Source: an uncultured Saprospiraceae bacterium (lineage in GTDB: Bacteria; Bacteroidota; Bacteroidia; Chitinophagales; Saprospiraceae). From it: 51,793 bases of DNA. The notes under the pieces are model-generated. The model was not told where the DNA came from. It was given only the letters and a program-made list of their open reading frames with translations, and searched no databases. The stretch is from NCBI GenBank assembly GCA_938041445.1, contig CALISO010000062.1, positions 1-51,793 of the forward strand. The letters run 5' to 3'. Below are positions 17,918-27,034 of the stretch, piece by piece. The translations under genes and the position numbers were made by a program. How positions within the stretch are numbered: position 1 is the first letter of the stretch; the number at the start of each line of letters is the position of its first letter.

Positions 17918-18412
17918 TTAACTCAACTCCTCCATCATCTTCTGCACAGTATGGTAAGTAATCGGACACATTGATAAGTTAGCTTTATGTGCATGGATTC
18001 TATTGGCAAATTTGCCTCTCATTATATGGGGATAAGACTCACATACTTTTGGGCGAACTGCATAGATTTTGCACGTATTATCGCCATTGAGCATTGGACA
18101 AGGAGAAGTGATGGTAATGTAAGTGCCATCGATATCTTCCATAAGATATTCTTTTATAAATCCTTTAGGAGTCATTTTGAGATACTTAGCTGCTTTCTTG
18201 ATATCACCCTTAGTAAAGTCCGTTACCGAAGTCTTACAGCAGTTACCACAGTCTAGACAGTCAATAGCTTTTGTGACATCGTTTCCTATTTTGGTTACAG
18301 ATGTTTCTAATTTGGTATCGCTATTAATACTCTTAGTATCATCTAGCCATCCAGCAAGTTTTGCTACTTGTTCTTTTGACCTAGATTGCCAATCAATGAT
18401 AAGTCTCTCCAT
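17918..18412 (-). CDS. YkgJ-family cysteine-cluster (putative Fe-S or zinc) protein
   Basis: 164 residues. The signature CLDCGNCC (Cys52, 55, 58, 59) is followed by CPML...TCKIYAVRPKVCESYP (Cys105, 114, 124) and a last Cys149, the pattern of the CxxCxxCC family (PF03692). Metal or Fe-S binding is likely; function is unknown. It starts 20 bp after the stop of the thiamine-type TonB receptor with no promoter box between, so it is probably on the riboswitch-controlled transcript. It is convergent with gntP. Confidence 0.85.
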   Translation of the reverse strand: MERLIIDWQSRSKEQVAKLAGWLDDTKSINSDTKLETSVTKIGNDVTKAIDCLDCGNCCKTSVTDFTKGDIKKAAKYLKMTPKGFIKEYLMEDIDGTYITITSPCPMLNGDNTCKIYAVRPKVCESYPHIMRGKFANRIHAHKANLSMCPITYHTVQKMMEELS

Positions 18413-18432
18413 AAGTTTAATTTACGACCGGA

Positions 18433-20916
18433 TTATATCTTGACTGTAGCAGTCAACATAAAGTGCCGCTCAGCCTGAGGATAGTAGAAGTTCTCTGTAA
18501 AAATGGTATCATCTACCCCAAAGCTATATGTGTACCCATTTGCAGAGTAAAGTGTACTTAAGAGATTATTTACATGAAATCTAAATCCAATATTCTTAAA
18601 TCCTTTCAAGGTAGGTTGATAGCCTATTGAAGCATTCGAGACAAAATACGATGGGATGATCCTATCTTCATTCTGAGTATTATCTAAGTACTGCTGACCG
18701 ACATATTTACCTTCTAGTGTCACGTCAAGGTTAGGAATTATTCTGTATTTCGCTTCAGCATATGCTATGGCAGAAGGACTAAATGCAATTGTAACATCCT
18801 CGAATGAATTCGTAATTATTTCAACATCTGATCCTACAAAATTCTGAACGACTTCATCAAAACTGGAAATCTGATTTTGACTCAATGCGATGTTTCCACT
18901 TAAATCAAGATAATCACCTAGTCTTGTACTAAGCTCTATTTCAATTCCAGCTCTATAACTTTCATCTACATTAGCTCTGAGGTTGGCTCCGACATCGTTG
19001 AGTGCTCCAGTCAAGACCAATTGATCACGGTAATACATATAATATAGATTTGTAGAAATAGCAAATAAATCAAATGCCTTAACAAAACCTAACTCTCCAT
19101 TATACAATGTCTCATGTTGTGGCTGATTCTCAAGCCCTAGCGCTGCTAGTACATCATTGCGATCTGGTTCTCTATTTCCTACTGCAAGTGAAGCATATAC
19201 TTTCATACTATCGGTAGCATATGTCAGTCCAAGTTTAGGATTGAAAAAGAACCAATCATTATCGTAGTCGATATTCTCGATCTTATTATCGCCTCTGATA
19301 CCTTGTTGATTATTAGCAATCTTGTAGTTGACTCCTCGTATCTGCAGGTCTGCAAGCGAGGTCAGTTTATCAGTAAATCGATATTCTGACTTTGCATAAG
19401 CATTATAGTCAATCTTAGTTCCCTCGTTAGAGTAGTATGGTACTAGCACATTAGGCGTTGCGATATCCACAATTTCAAGTACTGAACCAAAGTGCTCCCC
19501 TACATATCTACTCAAGCCACCACCTATATCAACATTCATCTTACTAGACAAATCAATATGGTTATTGGTGAAAAACCCAAGTAGATTATTATCGAGACTA
19601 CGTCTACGAATAATGTCAGCATTTACAATCGTATCTGCTCCATCTGTAAACGTAGGCAGGTTGTAAAAGTCTAACTCATCATTAGTCCTATATTCTTCAA
19701 AGAATCCAAAGCCATGCGTGTAATAGGCTGTGAATCTAGATGTGATCTGGTCAGTGAAATTTTTATAATAATGCAATTGCACGTGATCTTGTTGATAGTC
19801 ATCAACTTGATTCTCATACTGATAGTAATTGTACCTACGATCAGAATTATAATAGTTCAATGAATCTGATGTAGTCTGATAGATTCCACCTGGGAAGAAA
19901 TTATTAAAAAAGTGAGTATCCAGAGCTTCTCTATCATTACCAAGTCTAGCTTCTGGCACTCCCCACCACGCTTGATTTGTTACTTCATGACCTGAGAAAA
20001 CATCTAGCCTCAGAACAGCATCATCCCAATAGATCGCTGGTGATATCATCCATGAGCTCAGATCAGAATTACTACGATCAACATAACCATCAGAATTGAC
20101 TAGTGAGTACCTAGCATCCACGCTGAACCTATCATTCAAAATTCCAGAGCCTAGTCTCACTGTCACCTTGTTACTTCCAAAAGAACCCAGCATACCAGAT
20201 AATTCTCCGTAAGCTTCTCCATTAAGGGTATGTGTATTGAGTCCCACAGTACCACCAAATGCTCCTGGTCCATTAGTAGATGTTCCTACACCTCTTTGTA
20301 TTTGGATATTCTCAACACTGCTTGCGAAGTCAGGCAGGTCTACCCAAAACACACTTTGCGACTCAGCGTCATTGAGAGGTACACCATTGATAGTGACATT
20401 GATTCTACTTTGATCACTTCCTCTTAGGCGTAAAGATGTATAACCAATCCCATGACCAGCATCACTGGTGGTCTGAACATTAGTAATTCCTCTAAGAAGG
20501 AATGGTACATCGACTCCTGTATTCTTTTCTACTAGCTCCTCATTGGATAGCTCACTGTATGTAAATGGAGATTCAGCATTAAGTCTATTGTCACTGATTT
20601 GAATTTCATCCAAACCATAAAATGTACCAGGTAATAGTACATCGAGTGTCATATCTTTATTGATATCTATCTCTACGACTTTGTCTTCATATCCAACATA
20701 GCTGAACTCAACCGTATAGCGTCCAGTCGGAATGTTTTCAATATAATAAGATCCGTCATACTCGGTGACTCCAGCTATGTCTGTTCCTTGAAAGAAAACT
20801 GTAGCACTGATCAACTTTGATCTATCTTCAGATGAGACTGTGCCTGATAAGATGTGCTGACCCATTACTTGTGAAGCAACAAGGACAGAAAGGAATAAGA
20901 GGAATGTACGCAGCAT
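18433..20916 (-). CDS. TonB-dependent outer-membrane receptor, predicted thiamine/TPP uptake
   Basis: 827 residues. Signal peptide 1-19 (ending VMGQ), then a carboxypeptidase-like regulatory domain (about 21-98), a plug domain (about 110-225, with LRGSDQSRINVTINGVPLND and IQIQRGVGTSTNGPGAFGG), and a long beta barrel to the C-terminus. It should take up a ligand across the outer membrane using TonB energy. The TPP riboswitch in its leader (21034-21103) points to thiamine or a thiamine compound, as known for riboswitch-controlled receptors in Bacteroidota. There is no SusD partner. The ykgJ-like gene follows by 20 bp. Confidence 0.9.
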   Translation of the reverse strand: MLRTFLLFLSVLVASQVMGQHILSGTVSSEDRSKLISATVFFQGTDIAGVTEYDGSYYIENIPTGRYTVEFSYVGYEDKVVEIDINKDMTLDVLLPGTFYGLDEIQISDNRLNAESPFTYSELSNEELVEKNTGVDVPFLLRGITNVQTTSDAGHGIGYTSLRLRGSDQSRINVTINGVPLNDAESQSVFWVDLPDFASSVENIQIQRGVGTSTNGPGAFGGTVGLNTHTLNGEAYGELSGMLGSFGSNKVTVRLGSGILNDRFSVDARYSLVNSDGYVDRSNSDLSSWMISPAIYWDDAVLRLDVFSGHEVTNQAWWGVPEARLGNDREALDTHFFNNFFPGGIYQTTSDSLNYYNSDRRYNYYQYENQVDDYQQDHVQLHYYKNFTDQITSRFTAYYTHGFGFFEEYRTNDELDFYNLPTFTDGADTIVNADIIRRRSLDNNLLGFFTNNHIDLSSKMNVDIGGGLSRYVGEHFGSVLEIVDIATPNVLVPYYSNEGTKIDYNAYAKSEYRFTDKLTSLADLQIRGVNYKIANNQQGIRGDNKIENIDYDNDWFFFNPKLGLTYATDSMKVYASLAVGNREPDRNDVLAALGLENQPQHETLYNGELGFVKAFDLFAISTNLYYMYYRDQLVLTGALNDVGANLRANVDESYRAGIEIELSTRLGDYLDLSGNIALSQNQISSFDEVVQNFVGSDVEIITNSFEDVTIAFSPSAIAYAEAKYRIIPNLDVTLEGKYVGQQYLDNTQNEDRIIPSYFVSNASIGYQPTLKGFKNIGFRFHVNNLLSTLYSANGYTYSFGVDDTIFTENFYYPQAERHFMLTATVKI

Positions 20917-21033
20917 TATTTCACTTTAATTAAATTAATCAGTGCAGATAAAACGCAATTATCTCCATCGATATATAAAAAATATTAAATACACACTGGA
21001 ATCCAGACAAACGAGAACTCGTATCTGACTATT

Positions 21034-21103
21034 GACATCCCTTAACAGCATGACCTGTTCAGGTTCAATGGGTATAATCTCAGCCATTTAAGGCACCCCA
21101 GCA
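21034..21103 (-). promoter_or_regulatory. TPP riboswitch (THI element)
   Basis: The minus strand shows, in order, GGGGTGCC, the invariant CTGAGA (21083-21078) in GGCTGAGATTATACCC, then GAACCTGAAC (21066-21057), CATGCTG and AGGGATG (21042-21036). This is the consensus order of the thiamine-pyrophosphate aptamer. About 118 nt separate it from the receptor ATG. That stretch holds small hairpins (ACGAG/CTCGT, CTGG/CCAG, AGATAA/TTATCT), but no clear terminator with a T-run, so control may be at translation. Confidence 0.93.
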
Positions 21104-21107
21104 GGCA

Positions 21108-21115
21108 CAAAGATA
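21108..21115 (-). promoter_or_regulatory. -7 promoter box of the riboswitch-receptor transcript
   Basis: TATCTTTG on the minus strand, an exact TAnnTTTG match, placed so that transcription begins right at the 5' edge of the TPP aptamer. It lies in the 19-bp gap between the kdsB stop and the riboswitch transcript. Confidence 0.65.
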
Positions 21116-21134
21116 TAAACAATTGAAACCTAAG

Positions 21135-21866
21135 CTAAGAAATCATAGATTTTACTCTCTCTAGATCTGCTTCGGTATCAACACTAATTAGCTTCTCCTT
21201 GACACTCACACTTTTAATCTTGTACCCATTTTGCAACCAGCGTAACTGCTCTAGTTTTTCTGCTTCTTCAAGAGGCGTCATAGGTAATTCTACAACTTTC
21301 GCTAATATTTCAGGAGCAAAACAGTAGACACCTAGATGCTTCAATGATGAACTAAAGTCGTTAGGATTGTCTCTGTTAAATGGAATCGGACTGCGAGAAA
21401 AGTACATAACGTGACCATAGTCTCCCCTTACAGCTTTGACAGTGTTTGGATCATTATATTCTTCTAAGGAATTTATGGGAGTTACAATTGTTCCTATTTC
21501 AAACTCTTCGGACTGAGCGATATCTATCAAAGGAATTAATTGCTTATGACTAATCATTGGCTCATCAGCTTGGACATTGAGAATCAATTCAGATGTAAGA
21601 TAAGATGCAGCCTCGGCTATTCTATCTGTCCCACACTTATGGTCTGGATCGGTCATCACAGCAAATCCACCAAAGGCAACAACCACGTCAACGATCTCTT
21701 TACTATCAGTAGCAACTATGACTTTATCAATCAACTTGACTGCAGCCACCCTCTCGTATACGTGCTGAATCATTGGCTTACCAGCAATCTCAAGTAGAAC
21801 TTTACGAGGGAGTCTTGAGGAGTCTAATCGTGCAGGAATAATAGCTGAAGTAGATTTTCTAGGCAA
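21135..21866 (-). CDS. kdsB: 3-deoxy-manno-octulosonate cytidylyltransferase (CMP-KDO synthetase)
   Basis: 243 residues. The nucleotide-binding signature PARLDSSRLPRKVL is at 11-24, and ATDSKEI and MTDPDHKCGTDRIAEA (about 72-88) follow as in all KdsB enzymes. It activates KDO with CTP for lipid A-core assembly in the cytoplasm, so the organism makes KDO-containing LPS. The start is a TTG with no in-frame ATG nearby. It has its own -7 box and is divergent from the LysM gene. Confidence 0.93.
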   Translation of the reverse strand: MPRKSTSAIIPARLDSSRLPRKVLLEIAGKPMIQHVYERVAAVKLIDKVIVATDSKEIVDVVVAFGGFAVMTDPDHKCGTDRIAEAASYLTSELILNVQADEPMISHKQLIPLIDIAQSEEFEIGTIVTPINSLEEYNDPNTVKAVRGDYGHVMYFSRSPIPFNRDNPNDFSSSLKHLGVYCFAPEILAKVVELPMTPLEEAEKLEQLRWLQNGYKIKSVSVKEKLISVDTEADLERVKSMIS

Positions 21867-21907
21867 TGTAAGTCCGATTTAAAGAGTTAAATATTTGATA
21901 TCTAATG

Positions 21908-21915
21908 CAAACATA
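21908..21915 (-). promoter_or_regulatory. -7 promoter box of kdsB
   Basis: TATGTTTG on the minus strand matches TAnnTTTG, leader about 36 nt. It is back-to-back with the plus-strand box at 21939-21946. Confidence 0.5.
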
Positions 21916-21938
21916 TTAGAATAATTCATAATGTGTAA

Positions 21939-21946
21939 TAACTTTG
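21939..21946 (+). promoter_or_regulatory. -7 promoter box of the LysM gene
   Basis: TAACTTTG matches TAnnTTTG and predicts a leader of about 22 nt before the ATG at 21975. Confidence 0.55.
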
Positions 21947-21974
21947 TTCTTTTGTTAATTACGGTATATCCACT

Positions 21975-22988
21975 ATGAGGTACGTTAGATTTCTAGTTTT
22001 AGTGTTGTTTTGCACATCATTTGTCGCTCAGGCACAGGAAGATACCCAAGTATCTGCTCAAGCACTTGAGGTAAAAGTAACCAAAGATCTGCAAAAGATT
22101 TATGTACATAAGTTAAAGCCAAAGGAAACCCTTTTTAAGCTATCCAGAGTCTTTGATTTGCCAGTTGTATATCTTGAAAAAATTAATCAAATTCAATCCG
22201 GAGCAATTCTCGGTGTTGGGTCAGAAATTATTATCCCAATCAAAGAAGAGATCATCAGTAGTCAAAAGAAACATGAAACTGATGTACCTGTAGTCTATCA
22301 AGTCAAACAAAGAGAAACAATCTTCAGGATTTCTAGAATCTACTTTGACAAGCAAATAGAAGATATAAAACATCTCAACAAATTGGAAGATCTTCAGTTA
22401 GATATAGATCAAATGGTTCAAATAGGTTGGATAGATCTACGAGATCCAAAAGCTGTAGATAGTTCTGTAATCGCAAGTGGCAATTCAATTCAAGATCAAA
22501 CTACAGATGCAGAGATATCTCAACATGAAAATCTGCTTGAAGAAAAGCAAGATTCAGTCGAATTAATTGCAGAAGATATTATAAAGATCAAAACTTCAAT
22601 TGAAGATGCCGTTGATTCGCTAGTAGTATCCGATGAAGTACAGATTGATAGTATTATTACTGTGATAGAAGCAGTAGATTCTATGATCATTGAACCAGAA
22701 AAAGTCAAATCCCCTACTGTACCTCCTACATACAAACGAGGAATTGCATATTGGAATAAGAGTAGTAATTCAAGCGAACTATTTGTCATGCATGATGAAG
22801 CAAAGGTCAATACGCAGATTGAACTTTACAATCCATTAGTCAATAAGCGAATAATCGCAACTGTCGTAGCTAAGATACCGAGTAATGCTTACCCCGCAGA
22901 TATTAACTTAGTGCTATCACCTGCAGTAGCCAGAAATTTAGGAGCTTTTGATTCTCGATTTTATGTTGAGATGAAGTATTACAAATAG
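21975..22988 (+). CDS. Secreted LysM protein with a C-terminal RlpA-like domain
   Basis: 337 residues. Signal peptide 1-20 (ending AQAQ), a first LysM-like domain at about 43-92 (VHKLKPKETLFKLSRVFDL), a second at about 107-155 (VYQVKQRETIFRISRIYF), then a long acidic Ser/Asp-rich linker (about 165-240). The last 90 residues (RGIAYWN...ATVVAKIPSNAYPADINLVLSP...) resemble a double-psi beta-barrel of the RlpA/EXLDI type. It probably binds peptidoglycan in the periplasm or at the outer membrane. Enzymatic activity is not shown; the catalytic Asp of lytic RlpA is not evident. Confidence 0.75.
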   Translation: MRYVRFLVLVLFCTSFVAQAQEDTQVSAQALEVKVTKDLQKIYVHKLKPKETLFKLSRVFDLPVVYLEKINQIQSGAILGVGSEIIIPIKEEIISSQKKHETDVPVVYQVKQRETIFRISRIYFDKQIEDIKHLNKLEDLQLDIDQMVQIGWIDLRDPKAVDSSVIASGNSIQDQTTDAEISQHENLLEEKQDSVELIAEDIIKIKTSIEDAVDSLVVSDEVQIDSIITVIEAVDSMIIEPEKVKSPTVPPTYKRGIAYWNKSSNSSELFVMHDEAKVNTQIELYNPLVNKRIIATVVAKIPSNAYPADINLVLSPAVARNLGAFDSRFYVEMKYYK

Positions 22989-22990
22989 GT

Positions 22991-22998
22991 TACTTTTG
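22991..22998 (+). promoter_or_regulatory. -7 promoter box of the CBS/cysteine synthase gene
   Basis: TACTTTTG matches TAnnTTTG just after the stop of the LysM gene, leader about 17 nt. Confidence 0.5.
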
Positions 22999-23020
22999 AC
23001 CTCATAATATTCGATAACAT

Positions 23021-24001
23021 ATGCAATATTCAGAAAATATCCTCCATACAATAGGCAATACACCATTAGTAAAGCTAAACAAGATAGCTGAAGACATCCC
23101 GGCTCTAATCTTAGCAAAGGTTGAGACCTTCAATCCTGGTCATAGTATCAAGGATCGTATGGCTCTTAAAATGGTGGAAGTTGCTGAGCAAAATGGTACG
23201 CTAAAGCCAGGTGGAACAATTATCGAGTGTACATCAGGAAATACAGGGATGGGGCTTGCGCTTGCAGCTGCTATCAAGGGTTATAAATGCATCTTTACAA
23301 CTTCTGACAAGCAATCCAAAGAGAAGATGGATATACTCCGAGCTGTCGGTGCTGAAGTTATTGTGTGCCCCACTAATGTAGCAGCGGATGATCCTCGATC
23401 ATATTACAGTGTAGCAGAGAAGCTCTCTAAAGAAGTTGAGAACTCTTGTTGGATGAACCAATATGATAATCTTGCTAATAGTCTTGGACACTACGAATCT
23501 ACAGGTCCAGAAATCTGGAAGCAAACTGAAGGTAAAATCACCCATCTTGTGGTCGGTGTCGGTACAGGGGGAACTATAAGCGGCACAGGTCGCTACTTGA
23601 AAGAACAAAATCCAGACATCAAAATCTGGGGAATTGACACATATGGTTCGGCTCTTAAAAAATATCATGAAACTGGAGAGATAGATGAGAACGAAATCTA
23701 CTCTTACATTACAGAAGGAATTGGAGAAGACATCATTCCTGCGAATGTAGACTTTGACACGATTGATTTTATGGAAAAGGTGACCGATAAAGATGGAGCC
23801 TTAGCTACAAGAGAACTTGCAATCAAAGAAGGTCTGCTTCTTGGCTATAGTTGTGGTAGTGCTTTTGCAGGACTTAGACAATTGAAAGATCGATTGACTC
23901 CTGAAGATGTTGTCGTTATCATTTTTCATGATCATGGTAGCAGATATGTCGGCAAAGTATTCAACGATGATTGGATGAAAGAACAAGGTTTTATAGACTA
24001 G
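23021..24001 (+). CDS. PLP-dependent cysteine synthase / cystathionine beta-synthase catalytic core
   Basis: 326 residues, fold type II PLP enzyme. The PLP lysine is Lys44 in NPGHSIKDRMALKM, the substrate loop TSGNTG is at 71-76, and the phosphate-binding GVGTGGT is at 179-185. KPGGTIIECTSGNTGMGLALAAAIKGYKC and the overall order match the catalytic core of cystathionine beta-synthase at least as well as CysK/CysM, but there are no C-terminal CBS domains. It therefore either makes cysteine from O-acetylserine and sulfide or condenses serine with homocysteine. The sequence alone does not decide. It overlaps the convergent barrel gene by 4 bp. Confidence 0.82.
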   Translation: MQYSENILHTIGNTPLVKLNKIAEDIPALILAKVETFNPGHSIKDRMALKMVEVAEQNGTLKPGGTIIECTSGNTGMGLALAAAIKGYKCIFTTSDKQSKEKMDILRAVGAEVIVCPTNVAADDPRSYYSVAEKLSKEVENSCWMNQYDNLANSLGHYESTGPEIWKQTEGKITHLVVGVGTGGTISGTGRYLKEQNPDIKIWGIDTYGSALKKYHETGEIDENEIYSYITEGIGEDIIPANVDFDTIDFMEKVTDKDGALATRELAIKEGLLLGYSCGSAFAGLRQLKDRLTPEDVVVIIFHDHGSRYVGKVFNDDWMKEQGFID

Positions 24002-24759
24002 TAACTAATATGGTCTATCACCTTAGTTTGCCGAAAGTAATCTGGCCTCAAATTAAGTCTGATACCTACAATTAATGTTGTCATATTGTCTCTGCCATCA
24101 TTACCTGGAGATGAACTAGTCTCTATGTAGTCATTCAGAGTCTCCCACTTCATATTAGGTACAAACTCTACTCCACCATAAGGTGATATTGTAAACAAAT
24201 CTCCAATCCCAACATCGAGACCAAAGCCAGCTGCAATTGTGAAAAGGTTTTGCTTATCAACCTCATCTAAAGTGAGCATAAACACCTCTGACTCATAGCC
24301 TATCAGTTCATAGGAAACCCTTCTATAGCCTGGTGTGACATATCCATAAACTCCTTTCTTGAATAGTGTGCCCTCCTTAGAGTAAGTAGGAGCTTTCGTT
24401 ATCTCTTTAAAATCCAAAAAGTAAATATGTATCGGCAATTCTACACCATAACCATTCTGCTTTGCAATTGTCCAATCTGGAAGCCCATTATTATTGCTAT
24501 AAGGTGATATCCGCTGATTACTCAAGTAAATGTATGCCCCAGGATGAAATTCAATCCTACGATTCTTTAGTCGAAACCAATATGCAACTCCGATAGAATA
24601 AGACTTGCCGTAAATAACATCAGGAGATATTCTAGATTGCCATTCATCCTGCCAATCTATCTGATTTTGATTGTATTCTGTATAAACTGAAATCTGACTA
24701 TTTCCATGCAATGCAATGACTGAGAAGATGCAGAACAAGATGACAGATTTAAGATGCAT
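23998..24759 (-). CDS. Outer-membrane beta-barrel protein, paralogue A
   Basis: 253 residues with a signal peptide (ending LHGNSQ, about 22) and alternating hydrophobic strands typical of an 8-10-strand barrel. It shares SIGVAYWFRLKNRRIEFHPG, the WQDEW box, the IAAGFGLDVGIGDLFTI glycine strand and the VEFVPNMKW segment with the upstream gene at 24879. The pair arose by tandem duplication. Function is unknown; the glycine-rich strands resemble porin-like or OmpA/PorT-like barrels of Bacteroidota. No exact -7 box lies between the two genes, so it may be co-transcribed with its paralogue. Confidence 0.72.
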   Translation of the reverse strand: MHLKSVILFCIFSVIALHGNSQISVYTEYNQNQIDWQDEWQSRISPDVIYGKSYSIGVAYWFRLKNRRIEFHPGAYIYLSNQRISPYSNNNGLPDWTIAKQNGYGVELPIHIYFLDFKEITKAPTYSKEGTLFKKGVYGYVTPGYRRVSYELIGYESEVFMLTLDEVDKQNLFTIAAGFGLDVGIGDLFTISPYGGVEFVPNMKWETLNDYIETSSSPGNDGRDNMTTLIVGIRLNLRPDYFRQTKVIDHISY

Positions 24760-24878
24760 ATTTGGAATATTGCTTTGTTTACCATTGAGTAACGGTAGTA
24801 CTTACCCACTTCTGTATAATCTGGATGAACTTTTTTTTGACTGATTGTTACCCTTGATATATCCCACTGACTGCTAAT

Positions 24879-25634
24879 TTATCTAAACATCCCTTTCTGT
24901 TCCTTGACATAATCTGGCCTGACACTCAACCTCAATCCGAGCACAATACTTCTGAGATTTCTAGAATCCTTTATTGCATTAGTGCTCAACTGTTCAGCAT
25001 AGGCATCAAAGGCACTCCAAGTCATATTTGGTACGAATTCTAATCCAGTATAAGGTGTAATCGTTAAGAGATCACCTAGCCCTATATCAAGACCAAATCC
25101 ACCAGCAATTGTGAATAACGTTTCTGTTTCAGTTACACTTAGACTACCGTTTGGTTCTGCCGAAGTTACTGCATACTCCATTCTTCTTACACCAGGGTTA
25201 ATATACGCATACAAGCCTTTTGAAAAAATGTTGCCTTGTTTGGAAAAAGTTGGGCAATTACAGTCACCTTCAATATCTAAGAAATAAAAATGCACTGGTA
25301 CCTCAAAGCCAAAACCATTAAAAGAGACCTCAGTGATATCTGGTATTGCTGGATTAGCTAATACAGAGTTGTACAAACTAATGGATTGTTCGCTACGGGT
25401 ATAGTAAACTCCTGGGTGAAACTCTACCCGATAGTTCTTCAATCTGAGCCAATACGCCACTCCGACGCTAAGTGAGTTCTCATAAACTACATCTTCAGAT
25501 AACAGGTCTTTCCACTCATCTTGCCATTCGATTTGATTTGGCTGATACTTTCCATAAATGGAGAACTGGCTTGAACCAATGAAAGCAAATACACTGCAAA
25601 ACACCGCAGATAAGAGAATAGACTTAATAGACAT
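24879..25634 (-). CDS. Outer-membrane beta-barrel protein, paralogue B
   Basis: 251 residues from the ATG at 25634; a TTG three codons upstream is less likely. Signal peptide ends near IGSSQ (about 22). Aligned by eye with the gene at 23998, it keeps NQIEWQDEWKD, SVGVAYWLRLKNYRVEFHPG, IAGGFGLDIGLGDLLTITPY and LEFVPNMTW, but the loop regions differ (an extra NCPTFSKQGN cysteine pair). It is the upstream member of a tandem pair with 119 bp between. Role unknown, predicted outer membrane. Confidence 0.72.
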   Translation of the reverse strand: MSIKSILLSAVFCSVFAFIGSSQFSIYGKYQPNQIEWQDEWKDLLSEDVVYENSLSVGVAYWLRLKNYRVEFHPGVYYTRSEQSISLYNSVLANPAIPDITEVSFNGFGFEVPVHFYFLDIEGDCNCPTFSKQGNIFSKGLYAYINPGVRRMEYAVTSAEPNGSLSVTETETLFTIAGGFGLDIGLGDLLTITPYTGLEFVPNMTWSAFDAYAEQLSTNAIKDSRNLRSIVLGLRLSVRPDYVKEQKGMFR

Positions 25635-25687
25635 AGTTGTCAAGTTTTAGAATTTATTAAATAACGGAATATTAGCCGCTTTAGATG

Positions 25688-25695
25688 TACTTTTG
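25688..25695 (+). promoter_or_regulatory. -7 promoter box of rimO
   Basis: TACTTTTG matches TAnnTTTG; its last base is 12 nt from the rimO ATG, so the leader is only about 4-8 nt. Confidence 0.55.
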
Positions 25696-25706
25696 TTTCA
25701 CTTTCT

Positions 25707-27020
25707 ATGAAAACAAAGCAGATACACAAATCCACCGTCAATGTAGTCACTCTTGGCTGCAGTAAGAATCTAGTCGACTCTGAAAATCTGATTACTCAGT
25801 TAGAGGCAAATGAGATTGATGTGAGTCACGATAGTAATGAACTGTCTGATGTAGTGGTAGTTAACACTTGTGGATTTATTGATCTAGCCAAAGAAGAGTC
25901 CATCAATACAATTCTTCAGTATGCAGAACTCAAGAAAGAAGAAAAAATCCAGAAGCTGTATGTCACCGGTTGCCTATCCCAACGATATAAGGATAACTTA
26001 GAAGCAGAGATCCCTGAAGTAGACGCCTACTTCGGAACAGTAGAACTTCCTGCCTTACTTGAAAAGTTTGAGATAGACTATCAACATGAGCTAGTGGGAC
26101 AACGAAGTATAACTACCCCAGCCCACTATGCTTACTTAAAGATCAGTGAAGGATGTAATCGGACATGTTCGTTCTGTGCAATTCCGTTGATGAGAGGTAA
26201 ACACATCTCGCGATCCATAGAAAGCCTTGTAACAGAAGCAAAGAATCTTGCTAAGCAAGGAGTAAAAGAATTGATGCTGATTGCTCAAGAACTTACATAC
26301 TATGGCTTAGATCTCTATAAGGAAAGACGACTAGCAGAGCTCTTAGATAGTCTCTGTGCAGTAGATGGCATCGAATGGATTAGACTTCATTATGCTTATC
26401 CATCAAAATTTCCTACCGAGATATTTGAAGTAATGGTACGTCAACCTAAGATTTGCAACTACCTTGATATACCTCTTCAACATGCTAGTGACAATGTTCT
26501 ACAGCATATGCGTCGACAGATTACTCAGGCAGAACAACGAGCTCTTATCAATACTGCAAGACAGATTGTACCAGATATCGGCATCAGAACTACAATGCTT
26601 ATTGGTTATCCTGGAGAGACGGAAGAGGATTTTGATATCCTTTGCAATTTTGTCAGAGATATGAAGTTCGAAAGATTAGGAGTGTTCCTCTATAGTCATG
26701 AAGAAGATACTAGGGCTCATGATGTCGAAGATGATATTCCTGCAGATGTCAAAGCAAATCGGTCTAATCGTCTAATGGAAATCCAACAAGAAATCTCCTT
26801 CAATAAAAATTCAGAAAAGGTAGGTAAGACTTTCAAGGTTCTTATTGATAGAAAAGAAGGTGGATACTTTGTAGGACGTACTGAATATGACAGCCCTGAG
26901 GTAGATAATGAAGTACTCATTGAAGCCAAAGACAATTATCTAAGACAAGGGGACTTTGTAATGATAAAGATTACGGATTGCGAAGACTACGATCTGTATG
27001 GAGAATTAGTTGAAGGATAA
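25707..27020 (+). CDS. rimO: Ribosomal protein S12 methylthiotransferase
   Basis: 437 residues. The N-terminal UPF0004 domain has the three cluster cysteines (Cys18 in TLGCSKN, Cys55 in NTCGF, Cys89 in TGCLSQR). The radical-SAM motif CNRTCSFC is at 150-157, and a TRAM domain ends the protein. It adds a methylthio group to an aspartate of S12 using two 4Fe-4S clusters. The TLGCSKNLVDSE start distinguishes RimO from MiaB. It is convergent with the ABC permease. A 7-bp stem (27017-27038) sits over the stop codon and may act as a weak terminator. Confidence 0.95.
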   Translation: MKTKQIHKSTVNVVTLGCSKNLVDSENLITQLEANEIDVSHDSNELSDVVVVNTCGFIDLAKEESINTILQYAELKKEEKIQKLYVTGCLSQRYKDNLEAEIPEVDAYFGTVELPALLEKFEIDYQHELVGQRSITTPAHYAYLKISEGCNRTCSFCAIPLMRGKHISRSIESLVTEAKNLAKQGVKELMLIAQELTYYGLDLYKERRLAELLDSLCAVDGIEWIRLHYAYPSKFPTEIFEVMVRQPKICNYLDIPLQHASDNVLQHMRRQITQAEQRALINTARQIVPDIGIRTTMLIGYPGETEEDFDILCNFVRDMKFERLGVFLYSHEEDTRAHDVEDDIPADVKANRSNRLMEIQQEISFNKNSEKVGKTFKVLIDRKEGGYFVGRTEYDSPEVDNEVLIEAKDNYLRQGDFVMIKITDCEDYDLYGELVEG

Positions 27021-27034
27021 GCTAGTAATAAAGC

